64,000 bases of DNA from Lachnoclostridium sp. An76 (lineage in GTDB: Bacteria > Bacillota > Clostridia > Lachnospirales > Lachnospiraceae): NCBI RefSeq assembly GCF_002161355.1, contig NZ_NFHL01000002.1, positions 124,001-188,000 on the forward strand, written 5' to 3'. The translations under genes and the position numbers were made by a program. The notes beneath the pieces were generated by a model. That model searched no databases. It was not told where the DNA came from and worked only from the letters and a program-made list of their open reading frames with translations. Positions 53,845 to 61,595 of the stretch are shown here, piece by piece (positions within the stretch are counted from its first letter, which is position 1; each line of letters starts with the position of its first letter).

Positions 53845-54711
53845 ATGAAAGCATCATCATCCTGCAAAGAATCCATGAAAAACTGTATGGAAAACCACTC
53901 GTTTGCATTCGCCCATTTATATAATGATGAAAAAGCCATGGACATGCACATCCATGACTGTTACGAGATCTATTACTCCATCTCGGGCGGGAAGCAATTT
54001 CTCATTGACAACTGCTTTTACGATATCCAGGACGGAGACCTGTTCCTGATCAACCAGTTTGAAAGCCACTATCTCTCCCAGATCGACATGCAGAAACACG
54101 AGAGGATCATCGTGTCCATTGACCCGGATTATCTGAAACAGATCTCCACGCCTGCCACAGACCTGGACCGCTGCTTCCATTTCCGCGAGACGGAAATGCC
54201 CCACCGGCTCCACCTCTCCGCGGAAGAACAGCGCCGTTTCCTCTATTATATCCATCGGTTTCCCGACAACACCGGACTTGGGGAGGATGTGCTGGACCAT
54301 GCGGTATTCCTGGAGCTGATGGTGTTTTTAAACCGCGCGTTCGACAAGCGCTGCCGCAGCGCGGAATCAGGGGAAGAGGAGAACGCTGCCGCATACCACG
54401 CGCAGGTAGACGACATCCTTTCTTATATCAATACGCATATCCAGGAGGATCTCTCCCTGGACGCCCTGTCTTCCCATTTTTATCTGAGCAGCTCTTATAT
54501 CTGCCGGATCTTCAAGGCAGCGACCGGGACGACGATCAATAAGTACATTACCGCCAAACGGATCACCCTGTCCAAGTCACTGCTCAGCCAGGGCTGCTCC
54601 GTAAACGAGGCGTGCGAGGCATGCGGCTTCCATGATTACAGCAACTTCCTCAAAGCCTTCTCAAAGGCGGTGGGCGTGTCCCCGAAAAAATACGCGCAGT
54701 TTAACTCATAA
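53845..54711 (+). CDS. AraC-family regulator
   Basis: 288 residues from the ATG at 53845 (MKASSSCKESMKNC), which has AAAGGAGG upstream; the frame extends 32 codons further without SD. Cupin-like sensor: MHIHDCYEIYYSISGGKQFL, then DGDLFLINQFESHYLSQID. C-terminal HTHs: LSLDALSSHFYLSSSYICRI and SVNEACEACGFHDYSNFLKA, with VGVSPKKYAQF. Divergent from kduI, so a uronate-responsive activator of kduI-kduD is likely. Confidence 0.88.
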   Translation: MKASSSCKESMKNCMENHSFAFAHLYNDEKAMDMHIHDCYEIYYSISGGKQFLIDNCFYDIQDGDLFLINQFESHYLSQIDMQKHERIIVSIDPDYLKQISTPATDLDRCFHFRETEMPHRLHLSAEEQRRFLYYIHRFPDNTGLGEDVLDHAVFLELMVFLNRAFDKRCRSAESGEEENAAAYHAQVDDILSYINTHIQEDLSLDALSSHFYLSSSYICRIFKAATGTTINKYITAKRITLSKSLLSQGCSVNEACEACGFHDYSNFLKAFSKAVGVSPKKYAQFNS

Positions 54712-54720
54712 AGATCTGAT

Positions 54721-54840
54721 ACGCGCAGCGTCTCCGTGATCCCTTCTTATGCACGCAGCGTCTGCGCGTTTTTCTCTTATTCGTGCAGCGTCTCCACGTT
54801 TTCCTCTTATGCCCTCAGCTTCTCCGCGATCTCCCCGCGC
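54721..54840. repeat. Four 30-bp tandem repeats at the IclR 3' end
   Basis: Unit close to cgcagcgtctccgtg plus a cttctta-type end, repeated about four times. Reading the minus strand, each repeat is ten codons of the IclR C-terminus including a stop (EKLRA-stop, VETLHE-stop, AQTLRA-stop). The last coding copy lies inside the IclR gene; the others trail it. Confidence 0.75.
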
Positions 54841-55568
54841 ACCTTAAGTACGCTGGCTGCCAGCTCCCGGATCCGGTCATTGTCCATGCGGCTGACCGGA
54901 GCGGAGATGCTGAACGCATGCCGGGCGCTGCCCATGGGTTCTTTCAGGCTGCACGCGATGCATCTCACACCGGTCTCATTCTCTTCATTATCCAGAGCAT
55001 ACCCTCTTTCCCGGATTTCCTCCAGTTCCGATTTAAAATCATTGTGATCCGTGATGGTATAAGGAGTCAGACGGACGATCTCGCTGTTATTCCAGACTTC
55101 TTCGACCTCCCACTCATCCATCTCCGCCACCATAGCCTTGCCCACGCCGGAGCAGTACAGCGGGATCCTGCTGCCGATGCGCGATACCATCTGGATCCCG
55201 TTGTTCAGCGACTCTACCTTATCGATATACACAGCGTCGATCCCGTCCCTTTCCACGAGATGCACGGTCTCGCCCGTCTCCTCCATCAGCTTCCTCAGAT
55301 ACGGTCGCACGATCTGCACAATATCCACCTTGCCCATGATCCGGTTCGCGATATCAACGACTTTAAATGTAGGCTCGTATCTGCCGTTCACAGCATTCTG
55401 CCTCGCATACCCCATATAAATAAGAGAATTCAGCACTCTGTGGACTGTCGTCTTATTCAGGTCCAGCGCTGCGCTGATCTCCATAAGTCCCGCTGAACCC
55501 GCATCTGCCAGGAACTCCAGCACGCCGAAAAGCCTTCCCGCCACCTGGATCGGATTTTTCTGTTCCAT
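54807..55568 (-). CDS. IclR-family regulator (KdgR-like)
   Basis: 253 residues: winged HTH (GLMEISAALDLNKTTVHRVL) and the IclR effector domain (TGETVHLVERDGIDAVYIDK, SRIGSRIPLYCSGVGKAMVA, GYALDNEENETGVRCIAC). Such proteins in pectin utilisation sense KDG. Divergent from eda-kdgK with operators between them, so probable repressor of eda-kdgK. Its 3' end is followed by tandem duplicates. Confidence 0.88.
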   Translation of the reverse strand: MEQKNPIQVAGRLFGVLEFLADAGSAGLMEISAALDLNKTTVHRVLNSLIYMGYARQNAVNGRYEPTFKVVDIANRIMGKVDIVQIVRPYLRKLMEETGETVHLVERDGIDAVYIDKVESLNNGIQMVSRIGSRIPLYCSGVGKAMVAEMDEWEVEEVWNNSEIVRLTPYTITDHNDFKSELEEIRERGYALDNEENETGVRCIACSLKEPMGSARHAFSISAPVSRMDNDRIRELAASVLKVRGEIAEKLRA

Positions 55569-55588
55569 CTCTTCCTCCCGAAAACTAT

Positions 55589-55748
55589 TTTCATATTATG
55601 AAACTCATTCTACCATATCCCCCTCATCCGTGCAACCCCTTTATTCGCATATAATTTCTTATATTTCCGGCATTTAGCACTTGACTTTTCCGAAAACTGT
55701 ATTATACTTTCAATCAGGATACATCATAAAACGAAATTTGATTCCGCA
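55589..55748. promoter_or_regulatory. Divergent IclR/eda control region
   Basis: Perfect inverted repeat tttcata-t-tatgaaa at 55589-55603, just upstream of the iclR start. The eda promoter is TTGACT (55681-55686), 16 bp, TATACT (55703-55708). A second half-matching site tatgaaat lies near 55750 behind the +1. Candidate IclR operators; binding is inferred. Confidence 0.6.
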
Positions 55749-55772
55749 TTATGAAATAAAGGAGAGAGAAAA

Positions 55773-56414
55773 ATGAACGAAGTATTAAAGCAGATCGAAG
55801 AGCTCGGCATCGTTCCTGTTGTCGTCCTCAATGACGCCAAGGACGCTGAGCCGCTGGCACAGGCACTCTGCGAAGGCGGACTTCCGTGCGCTGAGGTGAC
55901 ATTCCGCACAGACGCAGCTGAAGAATCCATCCGCATCATGGCAGAAAAATTCCCGGACATGCTCGTAGGAGCAGGCACTGTCCTGACAACAGAGCAGGTA
56001 GACCGCGCGGTGGCAGCCGGGGCGAAATTCATCGTAAGCCCGGGACTGAACCCGAAGGTTGTAAAATACTGCGTGGAAAAAGGCATCACGATCACACCGG
56101 GATGTGCGAATCCGAGCGATGTTGAGCAGGCGATCGAGAACGGCCTTGACGTCGTAAAATTCTTCCCGGCTGAGCAGGCTGGCGGGCTCGCTTACATCAA
56201 AGCGATCGCAGCTCCGTACGTAGGGATGAAATTCATGCCCACAGGCGGACTCAACCCGAAGAATGTAAGAGACTATCTTGCATGCGACAAGATCCTTGCA
56301 TGCGGCGGAAGCTGGATGGTAAAAGGCGACCTTGTAAAAGCGGGTGAATTCGATAAGATCAAAGAGCTTGTAAAAGAAGCAGTGGAAATCGTAAAAGAAA
56401 GCAGAGGGAAATAA
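55773..56414 (+). CDS. eda: 2-keto-3-deoxy-6-phosphogluconate aldolase
   Basis: Cleaves KDPG to pyruvate and glyceraldehyde 3-phosphate. 213 residues; LPCAEVTFRTDAAEE holds the catalytic Glu, VGAGTVLTTEQVDRA, and VVKFFPAEQAGG the Schiff-base Lys; TPGCANPSDVEQAI precedes it. SD ggagag. Followed by kdgK after 2 bp, so one operon. Confidence 0.96.
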   Translation: MNEVLKQIEELGIVPVVVLNDAKDAEPLAQALCEGGLPCAEVTFRTDAAEESIRIMAEKFPDMLVGAGTVLTTEQVDRAVAAGAKFIVSPGLNPKVVKYCVEKGITITPGCANPSDVEQAIENGLDVVKFFPAEQAGGLAYIKAIAAPYVGMKFMPTGGLNPKNVRDYLACDKILACGGSWMVKGDLVKAGEFDKIKELVKEAVEIVKESRGK

Positions 56415-56416
56415 GA

Positions 56417-57442
56417 ATGGCAAAGAAAGTAATCACATTTGGTGAGATCATGTTAAGACTGGCTCCGGAAGGATACTACCGTTTCGTACAGGCGGATACC
56501 TTCGGCGCTACATACGGCGGCGGCGAGGCAAATGTCGCTGTCTCACTTGCAAACTACGGATTTGACGCAAAGTTCGTCACAAAGCTCCCAACGCACGAGA
56601 TCGGACAGGCTGCTGTCAACTCTCTGAGAAAATACGGCGTTGACACGTCCTACATCGCGCGCGGCGGCGACAGAGTAGGTATCTACTACCTGGAGAAAGG
56701 CGCTTCCCAGCGTCCGTCCAAGGTCATCTATGACCGCGCGGGATCTTCCATCGCAACTGCATCCGCATCAGATTTCAACTGGAAAGAGATCTTCGACGGG
56801 GCAGACTGGTTCCACTTCACAGGCATCACTCCGGCGCTCAACGATGATGTGGCAGCGATCTGCCTGGAGGCATGCAAGGCTGCAAAAGAAGCAGGCGTTA
56901 CGGTTTCCTGCGACCTGAACTACAGAAACAAACTGTGGTCCAAGGAAAAAGCCGGACAGGTGATGGGCGAGCTCTGCAAGTATGTTGACGTATGCATCGC
57001 TAACGAAGAGGACGCTTCCGATGTATTCGGCATCAAAGCAGCCAACACAGACGTCACAAAGGGCGAAGTAAACCACGAGGGATACAAAGACGTGGCAAAA
57101 CAGCTTGCTGACCGCTTCGGATTCTCCAAAGTTGCCATCACACTGCGCGAGTCCATCTCCGCGAACGACAACAAATGGTCTGCAATGCTCTATGACGGAA
57201 ATGACTACTACTTCAGCAAGAAATATACCATGCACATCGTTGACCGTGTAGGCGGCGGCGACAGCTTCGGCGGCGGTCTGATCTGTGCATGCTTAAACGG
57301 ATATGATTCCCAGGCAGCGATCGAGTTCGCAGTTGCAGCTTCCTGCCTGAAACATTCCATCGAGGGCGACTTCAACATGGTATCCATGGACGAAGTGCTC
57401 AAACTGGCCGGCGGAGACGGATCAGGCCGTGTCCAGAGATAA
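56417..57442 (+). CDS. kdgK: 2-keto-3-deoxygluconate kinase (PfkB family)
   Basis: Phosphorylates KDG at O6, giving the Eda substrate. 341 residues: YGGGEANVAVSLANYGFDAK, SCDLNYRNKLWS, and the catalytic DRVGGGDSFGGGLICACL. Complete; start 2 bp after eda. A hairpin follows at 57487-57515. Confidence 0.93.
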   Translation: MAKKVITFGEIMLRLAPEGYYRFVQADTFGATYGGGEANVAVSLANYGFDAKFVTKLPTHEIGQAAVNSLRKYGVDTSYIARGGDRVGIYYLEKGASQRPSKVIYDRAGSSIATASASDFNWKEIFDGADWFHFTGITPALNDDVAAICLEACKAAKEAGVTVSCDLNYRNKLWSKEKAGQVMGELCKYVDVCIANEEDASDVFGIKAANTDVTKGEVNHEGYKDVAKQLADRFGFSKVAITLRESISANDNKWSAMLYDGNDYYFSKKYTMHIVDRVGGGDSFGGGLICACLNGYDSQAAIEFAVAASCLKHSIEGDFNMVSMDEVLKLAGGDGSGRVQR

Positions 57443-57486
57443 TCTTGATGACGCTATATTCCATATAAACCCAAATTTTGAAGAGG

Positions 57487-57515
57487 GGGATGCTGTCTGC
57501 CATGCAGCATCCCCT
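57487..57515 (+). terminator. Hairpin after kdgK
   Basis: Arms ggggatgctg (57487-57496) and cagcatcccc (57506-57515), 10 bp perfect. No long T-tract follows, so termination may be partial, allowing read-through to the second PfkB gene. Confidence 0.65.
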
Positions 57516-57606
57516 GTAAAATATATAAATAAAAGATCCAGATAAAGTATCTATACTAAATATCTGACCAGAATATCCAGATAAAACATTCCAGGAGGTA
57601 TCCGCT

Positions 57607-58629
57607 ATGAACAAATCTTTTGACCTCCTTTCACTCGGAGAAGTCCTTCTCCGCCTTTCCCCGCCCAGCAATGAACGCCTCGTACGCGGCGAGACTCTCC
57701 AGAAGCAGGTGGGCGGCGCAGAGCTCAACGTCGTTTCCGGCGTCTCTCTCCTCGGGCTCAGGACCGGGATCATCTCCAAACTCCCCGCAAACGACATCGG
57801 GACTTATGCCAAAAACCGCATCCGTTTCTGCGGGGTCAGCGACGATCATCTCGTGTATGACAACTCTCCCGAGGCAAGGCTTGGGATCTATTACTATGAA
57901 AATGGAGCTTATCCGAGAAAACCCGGCGTAGTCTACGACAGGCGCCACTCCACGATCAACACCATATCCGTGGATGATTTCGATGAAACACTCTTCTCTT
58001 CCACACGCTGCTTCCACACGAGCGGGATCACTCTCGCCCTGAGTGAACAGTGCCGCAGCACTGCGATGGAAATGATCCGCCGCTTCAAAGAGGCAGGCGC
58101 GCTCATCTCCTTTGACGTAAACTTCCGCGGAAATCTGTGGACAGGCGATGAGGCAAGGGAATGCATCGAGCAGATCCTCCCGTATGTGGACATTTTCTTC
58201 TGCTCCGAGGAGACGGCAAGGCTTACCTTCCTCAAGACAGGGGACGCAAAAGAGATCATGAAAGGCTTCACCAGGGACTATCCGATCTCTATCGTCGCCT
58301 CCACCCAGCGCGTCGTCCACAGCCCGAAAGTACACACCTTCGGCTCCATCATCTATGACGCGCGCAGCGATAAATACTACGAGGAAGAGCCATACCACAA
58401 CATCGAAGTCGTGGACCGTATCGGAAGCGGGGACGCCTATGTGTCCGGCGTCCTGTACGGGCTGCTCTCAGAGCCTGACAACTGCCAGCGGGCGCTGGAG
58501 ATCGGGAACGCGACAAGCGCGGTCAAGAATACCATACCAGGTGACCTGCCGTCGTCTGACCTTAAAGAGATCGAGAATGTCATCCGGGGGCATAAGGCAG
58601 TGGGACCGCAGCTTGAAATGAACAGGTAA
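57607..58629 (+). CDS. Second PfkB-family sugar kinase (KDG kinase-like)
   Basis: 340 residues, related to kdgK but clearly divergent: VGGAELNVVSGVSLLGLRTG, SFDVNFRGNLWTGDE, catalytic DRIGSGDAYVSGVLYGLL. Substrate may be KDG, 2-dehydro-3-deoxygalactonate or a similar acid. SD aggagg at 57593-57598. Its TAA stop overlaps the left end of element copy 2. Confidence 0.85.
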   Translation: MNKSFDLLSLGEVLLRLSPPSNERLVRGETLQKQVGGAELNVVSGVSLLGLRTGIISKLPANDIGTYAKNRIRFCGVSDDHLVYDNSPEARLGIYYYENGAYPRKPGVVYDRRHSTINTISVDDFDETLFSSTRCFHTSGITLALSEQCRSTAMEMIRRFKEAGALISFDVNFRGNLWTGDEARECIEQILPYVDIFFCSEETARLTFLKTGDAKEIMKGFTRDYPISIVASTQRVVHSPKVHTFGSIIYDARSDKYYEEEPYHNIEVVDRIGSGDAYVSGVLYGLLSEPDNCQRALEIGNATSAVKNTIPGDLPSSDLKEIENVIRGHKAVGPQLEMNR

Positions 58630-59160
58630 TCTGTATTTGTGGGGGAGCCTTCCTTGTGAATATAACGTCCGAAAACCGTTGGTTTGATGCAAACCGTTTT
58701 CGCGGCGGGCGGGGATATGGCTCTGGTTCCGGTTCCGTAATCCGGGAAAGACGTAAAAAGAATGGGATACGGCTAAGGACAATTTCAAAGCGGAAGATTC
58801 GCCTGCGGCTCAGGCATCCGCTTTGAAATTAACGCCGCATCCCATTCTTTTAAGTCTTTCCATCGGATTACTCCAAGTCACCGTTGCCATATCCCCGCCC
58901 GCCGCGAAAGGTGCATCAAAGGGGAACGGTTTTCTGCGTGCATCCGATCGGAAGGTCCCCGCAGACAAATGCAGGATTTCGAAAGTTGGGTGAGAGGGGA
59001 GCTTCGATGGCGGAACAGGAAGCTTTACCAAACGGAAGGTGACGCGGAGCCCCGGAGCCGAAGCCACCCACACACCCGTGCTGAATACGTCTTCGACACA
59101 TCCGCTTCGGTGTTTTCGGATGTTTAGTCAACACTCAGGCTCCCCCCCGCAAATACAACT
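58628..59160. repeat. Palindromic intergenic element, copy 2
   Basis: 533 bp between convergent PfkB and GH28 genes. Left end aatctgtatttgtgggggag (58628-58647), right end complementary at 59138-59160. The first ~415 bp match 28175-28605 with few changes; the central fold (58747-58859) is essentially identical. The right end overlaps the last 12 codons of the GH28 gene, so its C-terminus GGSLSVD is encoded in element DNA. It lacks the ~320-bp insert found in copy 1. Confidence 0.85.
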
Positions 59161-61472
59161 TTCACATTTTCAAAAGTTACATTCTCGCAGTACTGCATAT
59201 ATATCCCGCGCTCCCGCTTCCATGCATCTTCTTCCCCGGTGCCTCTCTCAGCTTCTTCGCCGGTTTCTTCTGCATCTTTTCCCGCCGCGATCCGTACATC
59301 CCGGAACGCCACATCTCTGAGATGATATTCTTTTTCCTCGAACCCGCACAGTTCCATTGCCTCGCAGGGCTCCATGCGCTCTTCCGCTTCGTTGAGCTTA
59401 CTGCGGGTGATGTCGATGTCTGTGAAGCTGCAGTCCGCAAATACCGGCGGATGCGGTCCCGCGATGCCGTCGTCGTTGTAGCCCACGGAATGGAAGAGCA
59501 GGCGGGGCACGATACAGTGTGCGGCATGGATCTCTTTTACATATCCTCCGCGTTTTCTGGTGGCCTTGATCTCGATCCCGTTGGCGGAGTTTTCAAGGTC
59601 GCAGTTCCAGATCCTGACGTCCCGGATACCGCCGGACATCTCGCTTCCCAGCGCGAATCCGTGCCCGAACTGGCAGACGCAGTCAAAGATCCTGATGTGC
59701 TCGCATGGCCTGTTGATGACATTTCCTTCCGGGTTTTTGCCTGCCTTGATGGCCACCGCGTCGTCGCCTGTGTCAAATGTGCAGCCGAAGATCACGCAGT
59801 TCCTGGACGAATCCGGGTCCCAGCCATCGCCGTTCCAGATATTCCGGGACCGGAAATGGCATCCGTAAGTCACGATGTCCTGTGAATAGATCATGTGCAC
59901 ATTCCAGCTTGCCCCGTTTTTCAACGTCACGTTATGGATGGAAATATTCTCTGCATTGCAGATATGGAGAAGGCGCGGGCGCACTCTGCCGGGGATCGTA
60001 TCCGCGTTTTCATATTCCTCGATCCTGCTGCCGAGCTCCGCCAGATAGTCTTTCAGTCTCTCCCTCTCTGCCTCGATGACTCGCTCCGCGAGCAGCCTGC
60101 CGCCGCCCTCGATGGTCCCGCCGCCGCGGATCACTACATTGCGGCTTGTGGGGCCGGCGGTATGGTCTACTTCCCCGAGATTCAGAAGCCCGCTTAAGCA
60201 CTCCATCTCCGTCCCTTCGAACCGGCTCCACCTCCTCGGCAGATAGTCGTCCGGCTCTGCAGTCCCTTTCAGCACCGCGCCTTTGTCAAGGTACAGCTCC
60301 ATGTCGCTGTGCAGGTTCAGGGATCCGGTCATGTACACACCTTCCGGGAAATACACCGCCTGGTCCGGCGCACAGTCGTCAATGGCGCGCTGGAGTGCTT
60401 CTGTGTTGACTGTCTCCCCGTCTCCTTTTGCAAAGTATGGCGCCTCTGTCACATCGATCCTTTTCTTCTCCTTTTTCGTCCGGCAGTAGAACCTCGCCCT
60501 CTGAAGCTCCTCTCCGCCCCTCACAGCGCGGAGGCATACTTCATAAACACGGTCTTCCTCCAGCCCTTCCAGCCCGAAGTGAGTTTTCTCTGTCTCTCCC
60601 GCTTTGGATCCATCCAGCCATATCTCATACACATCGCCCTTCCGCTCTCCTTCCGGGAGCTCCCAGTACAGCATGATCTCATGATCCTGTGCATCCCAGT
60701 TGACCCCGCTGAACCGGAATACTTCCGCCTTTCTGAGCACGTCAGACACGATCGGAAGATAGAATTCCCTGATGGCCTCAAAGTTCGGATGAGTCCCCGT
60801 AGGTTCTTCCCCCGGCGCAGGCAGACCGTCTCTGAGCACATCGAAGGAATACTTCCTGCACATCGCCTCATCCGCTGTGTCCAACGCGCAGTCATCGTAA
60901 AGATCTGCCGCTGCCACGCCCATATGGGCGCATATATTCATCTCGATCCTGTGCAGCGCTTCCTGCACCGCCCGGTCACGGTAGCCCAGCCTGTGCGCCG
61001 CCACATAGACCACCTTTGCCCGGGGCCAGTTCTTTTGGATGGTGTCAACCGTTCCCGCAAAAGCCCCCGCAAAAGTATGATAAAAAGTATCACACAACGC
61101 AGACCCGTCCGACGCGCCGCTCCCGCTGCCGCCGTACGGAGCGTACAGAGCCCTGCAGGCTTCCTCCGCGTCGCCCAGCTTCTCCATCACCGGCGCATAC
61201 GCGTCATTCGTCCCGCCGTCAAACACGACATAGTCCGGATCCAGCCCGTCCTCCGCCGCTTTCCGGATCTGGTCCTCAAGGATCATCCCGCCGAGCCCTT
61301 CCTCATCGATCGGATGCCCCGGCATGACGCACGCCCCGTTGTTCGCATATTTTGTGACTGACATGCCTTCCTGCTCTGCCACGAATTCCATGAACCCTGC
61401 TTTTTTATACAAATGCCCGTCCACGATGCTGTCGCCGAAGGTGAGCACTTTTTTTCCTGTCAAAACTCCCAT
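59124..61472 (-). CDS. SGNH esterase-Fn3-GH28 polygalacturonase fusion
   Basis: 782 residues without signal peptide, so probably cytoplasmic. SGNH hydrolase (about 5-245): FGDSIVDGH, DGGTND, and GTHPN with the catalytic His. Fn3-like linker (about 250-335). GH28 right-handed beta-helix (about 345-775) with NGDGWDPDSS (547-556), FDTGDDAVAIK (566-576), GHG (603-605) and EIK (634-636), so all catalytic residues are there. Probably deacetylates and hydrolyses imported galacturonide or RG oligomers. Start behind AAGGAGA. Confidence 0.88.
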   Translation of the reverse strand: MGVLTGKKVLTFGDSIVDGHLYKKAGFMEFVAEQEGMSVTKYANNGACVMPGHPIDEEGLGGMILEDQIRKAAEDGLDPDYVVFDGGTNDAYAPVMEKLGDAEEACRALYAPYGGSGSGASDGSALCDTFYHTFAGAFAGTVDTIQKNWPRAKVVYVAAHRLGYRDRAVQEALHRIEMNICAHMGVAAADLYDDCALDTADEAMCRKYSFDVLRDGLPAPGEEPTGTHPNFEAIREFYLPIVSDVLRKAEVFRFSGVNWDAQDHEIMLYWELPEGERKGDVYEIWLDGSKAGETEKTHFGLEGLEEDRVYEVCLRAVRGGEELQRARFYCRTKKEKKRIDVTEAPYFAKGDGETVNTEALQRAIDDCAPDQAVYFPEGVYMTGSLNLHSDMELYLDKGAVLKGTAEPDDYLPRRWSRFEGTEMECLSGLLNLGEVDHTAGPTSRNVVIRGGGTIEGGGRLLAERVIEAERERLKDYLAELGSRIEEYENADTIPGRVRPRLLHICNAENISIHNVTLKNGASWNVHMIYSQDIVTYGCHFRSRNIWNGDGWDPDSSRNCVIFGCTFDTGDDAVAIKAGKNPEGNVINRPCEHIRIFDCVCQFGHGFALGSEMSGGIRDVRIWNCDLENSANGIEIKATRKRGGYVKEIHAAHCIVPRLLFHSVGYNDDGIAGPHPPVFADCSFTDIDITRSKLNEAEERMEPCEAMELCGFEEKEYHLRDVAFRDVRIAAGKDAEETGEEAERGTGEEDAWKRERGIYMQYCENVTFENVKVVFAGGSLSVD

Positions 61473-61492
61473 CTTTTCTGTCTCCTTGCCAG

Positions 61493-61553
61493 AGAAAGCT
61501 GTGCCGGACGATCCGCCCTGACTCCCGGGCGGAGTGATCCGAAACAGCTTTCT
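61493..61553 (-). terminator. Imperfect hairpin between the GH115-like and GH28 genes
   Basis: Arms agaaagctgt...ggacgatccgccc and gggcggagtgatcc...acagctttct over 61 bp. It may end the upstream unit partly or protect mRNA ends. Confidence 0.6.
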
Positions 61554-61595
61554 GTATTTCTTTTTGTTTATTCAGTTCCGCCTGTCCGGTTTCGG

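Noticed and set aside
60309-61361. Long plus-strand frame (350 codons) opposite the GH28 gene; also 61413-62729, 8889-9815 and 20275-21372
   Set aside because: Antisense shadows in GC-rich coding DNA; the opposite strand holds recognised proteins and these frames show no family motifs or SD.
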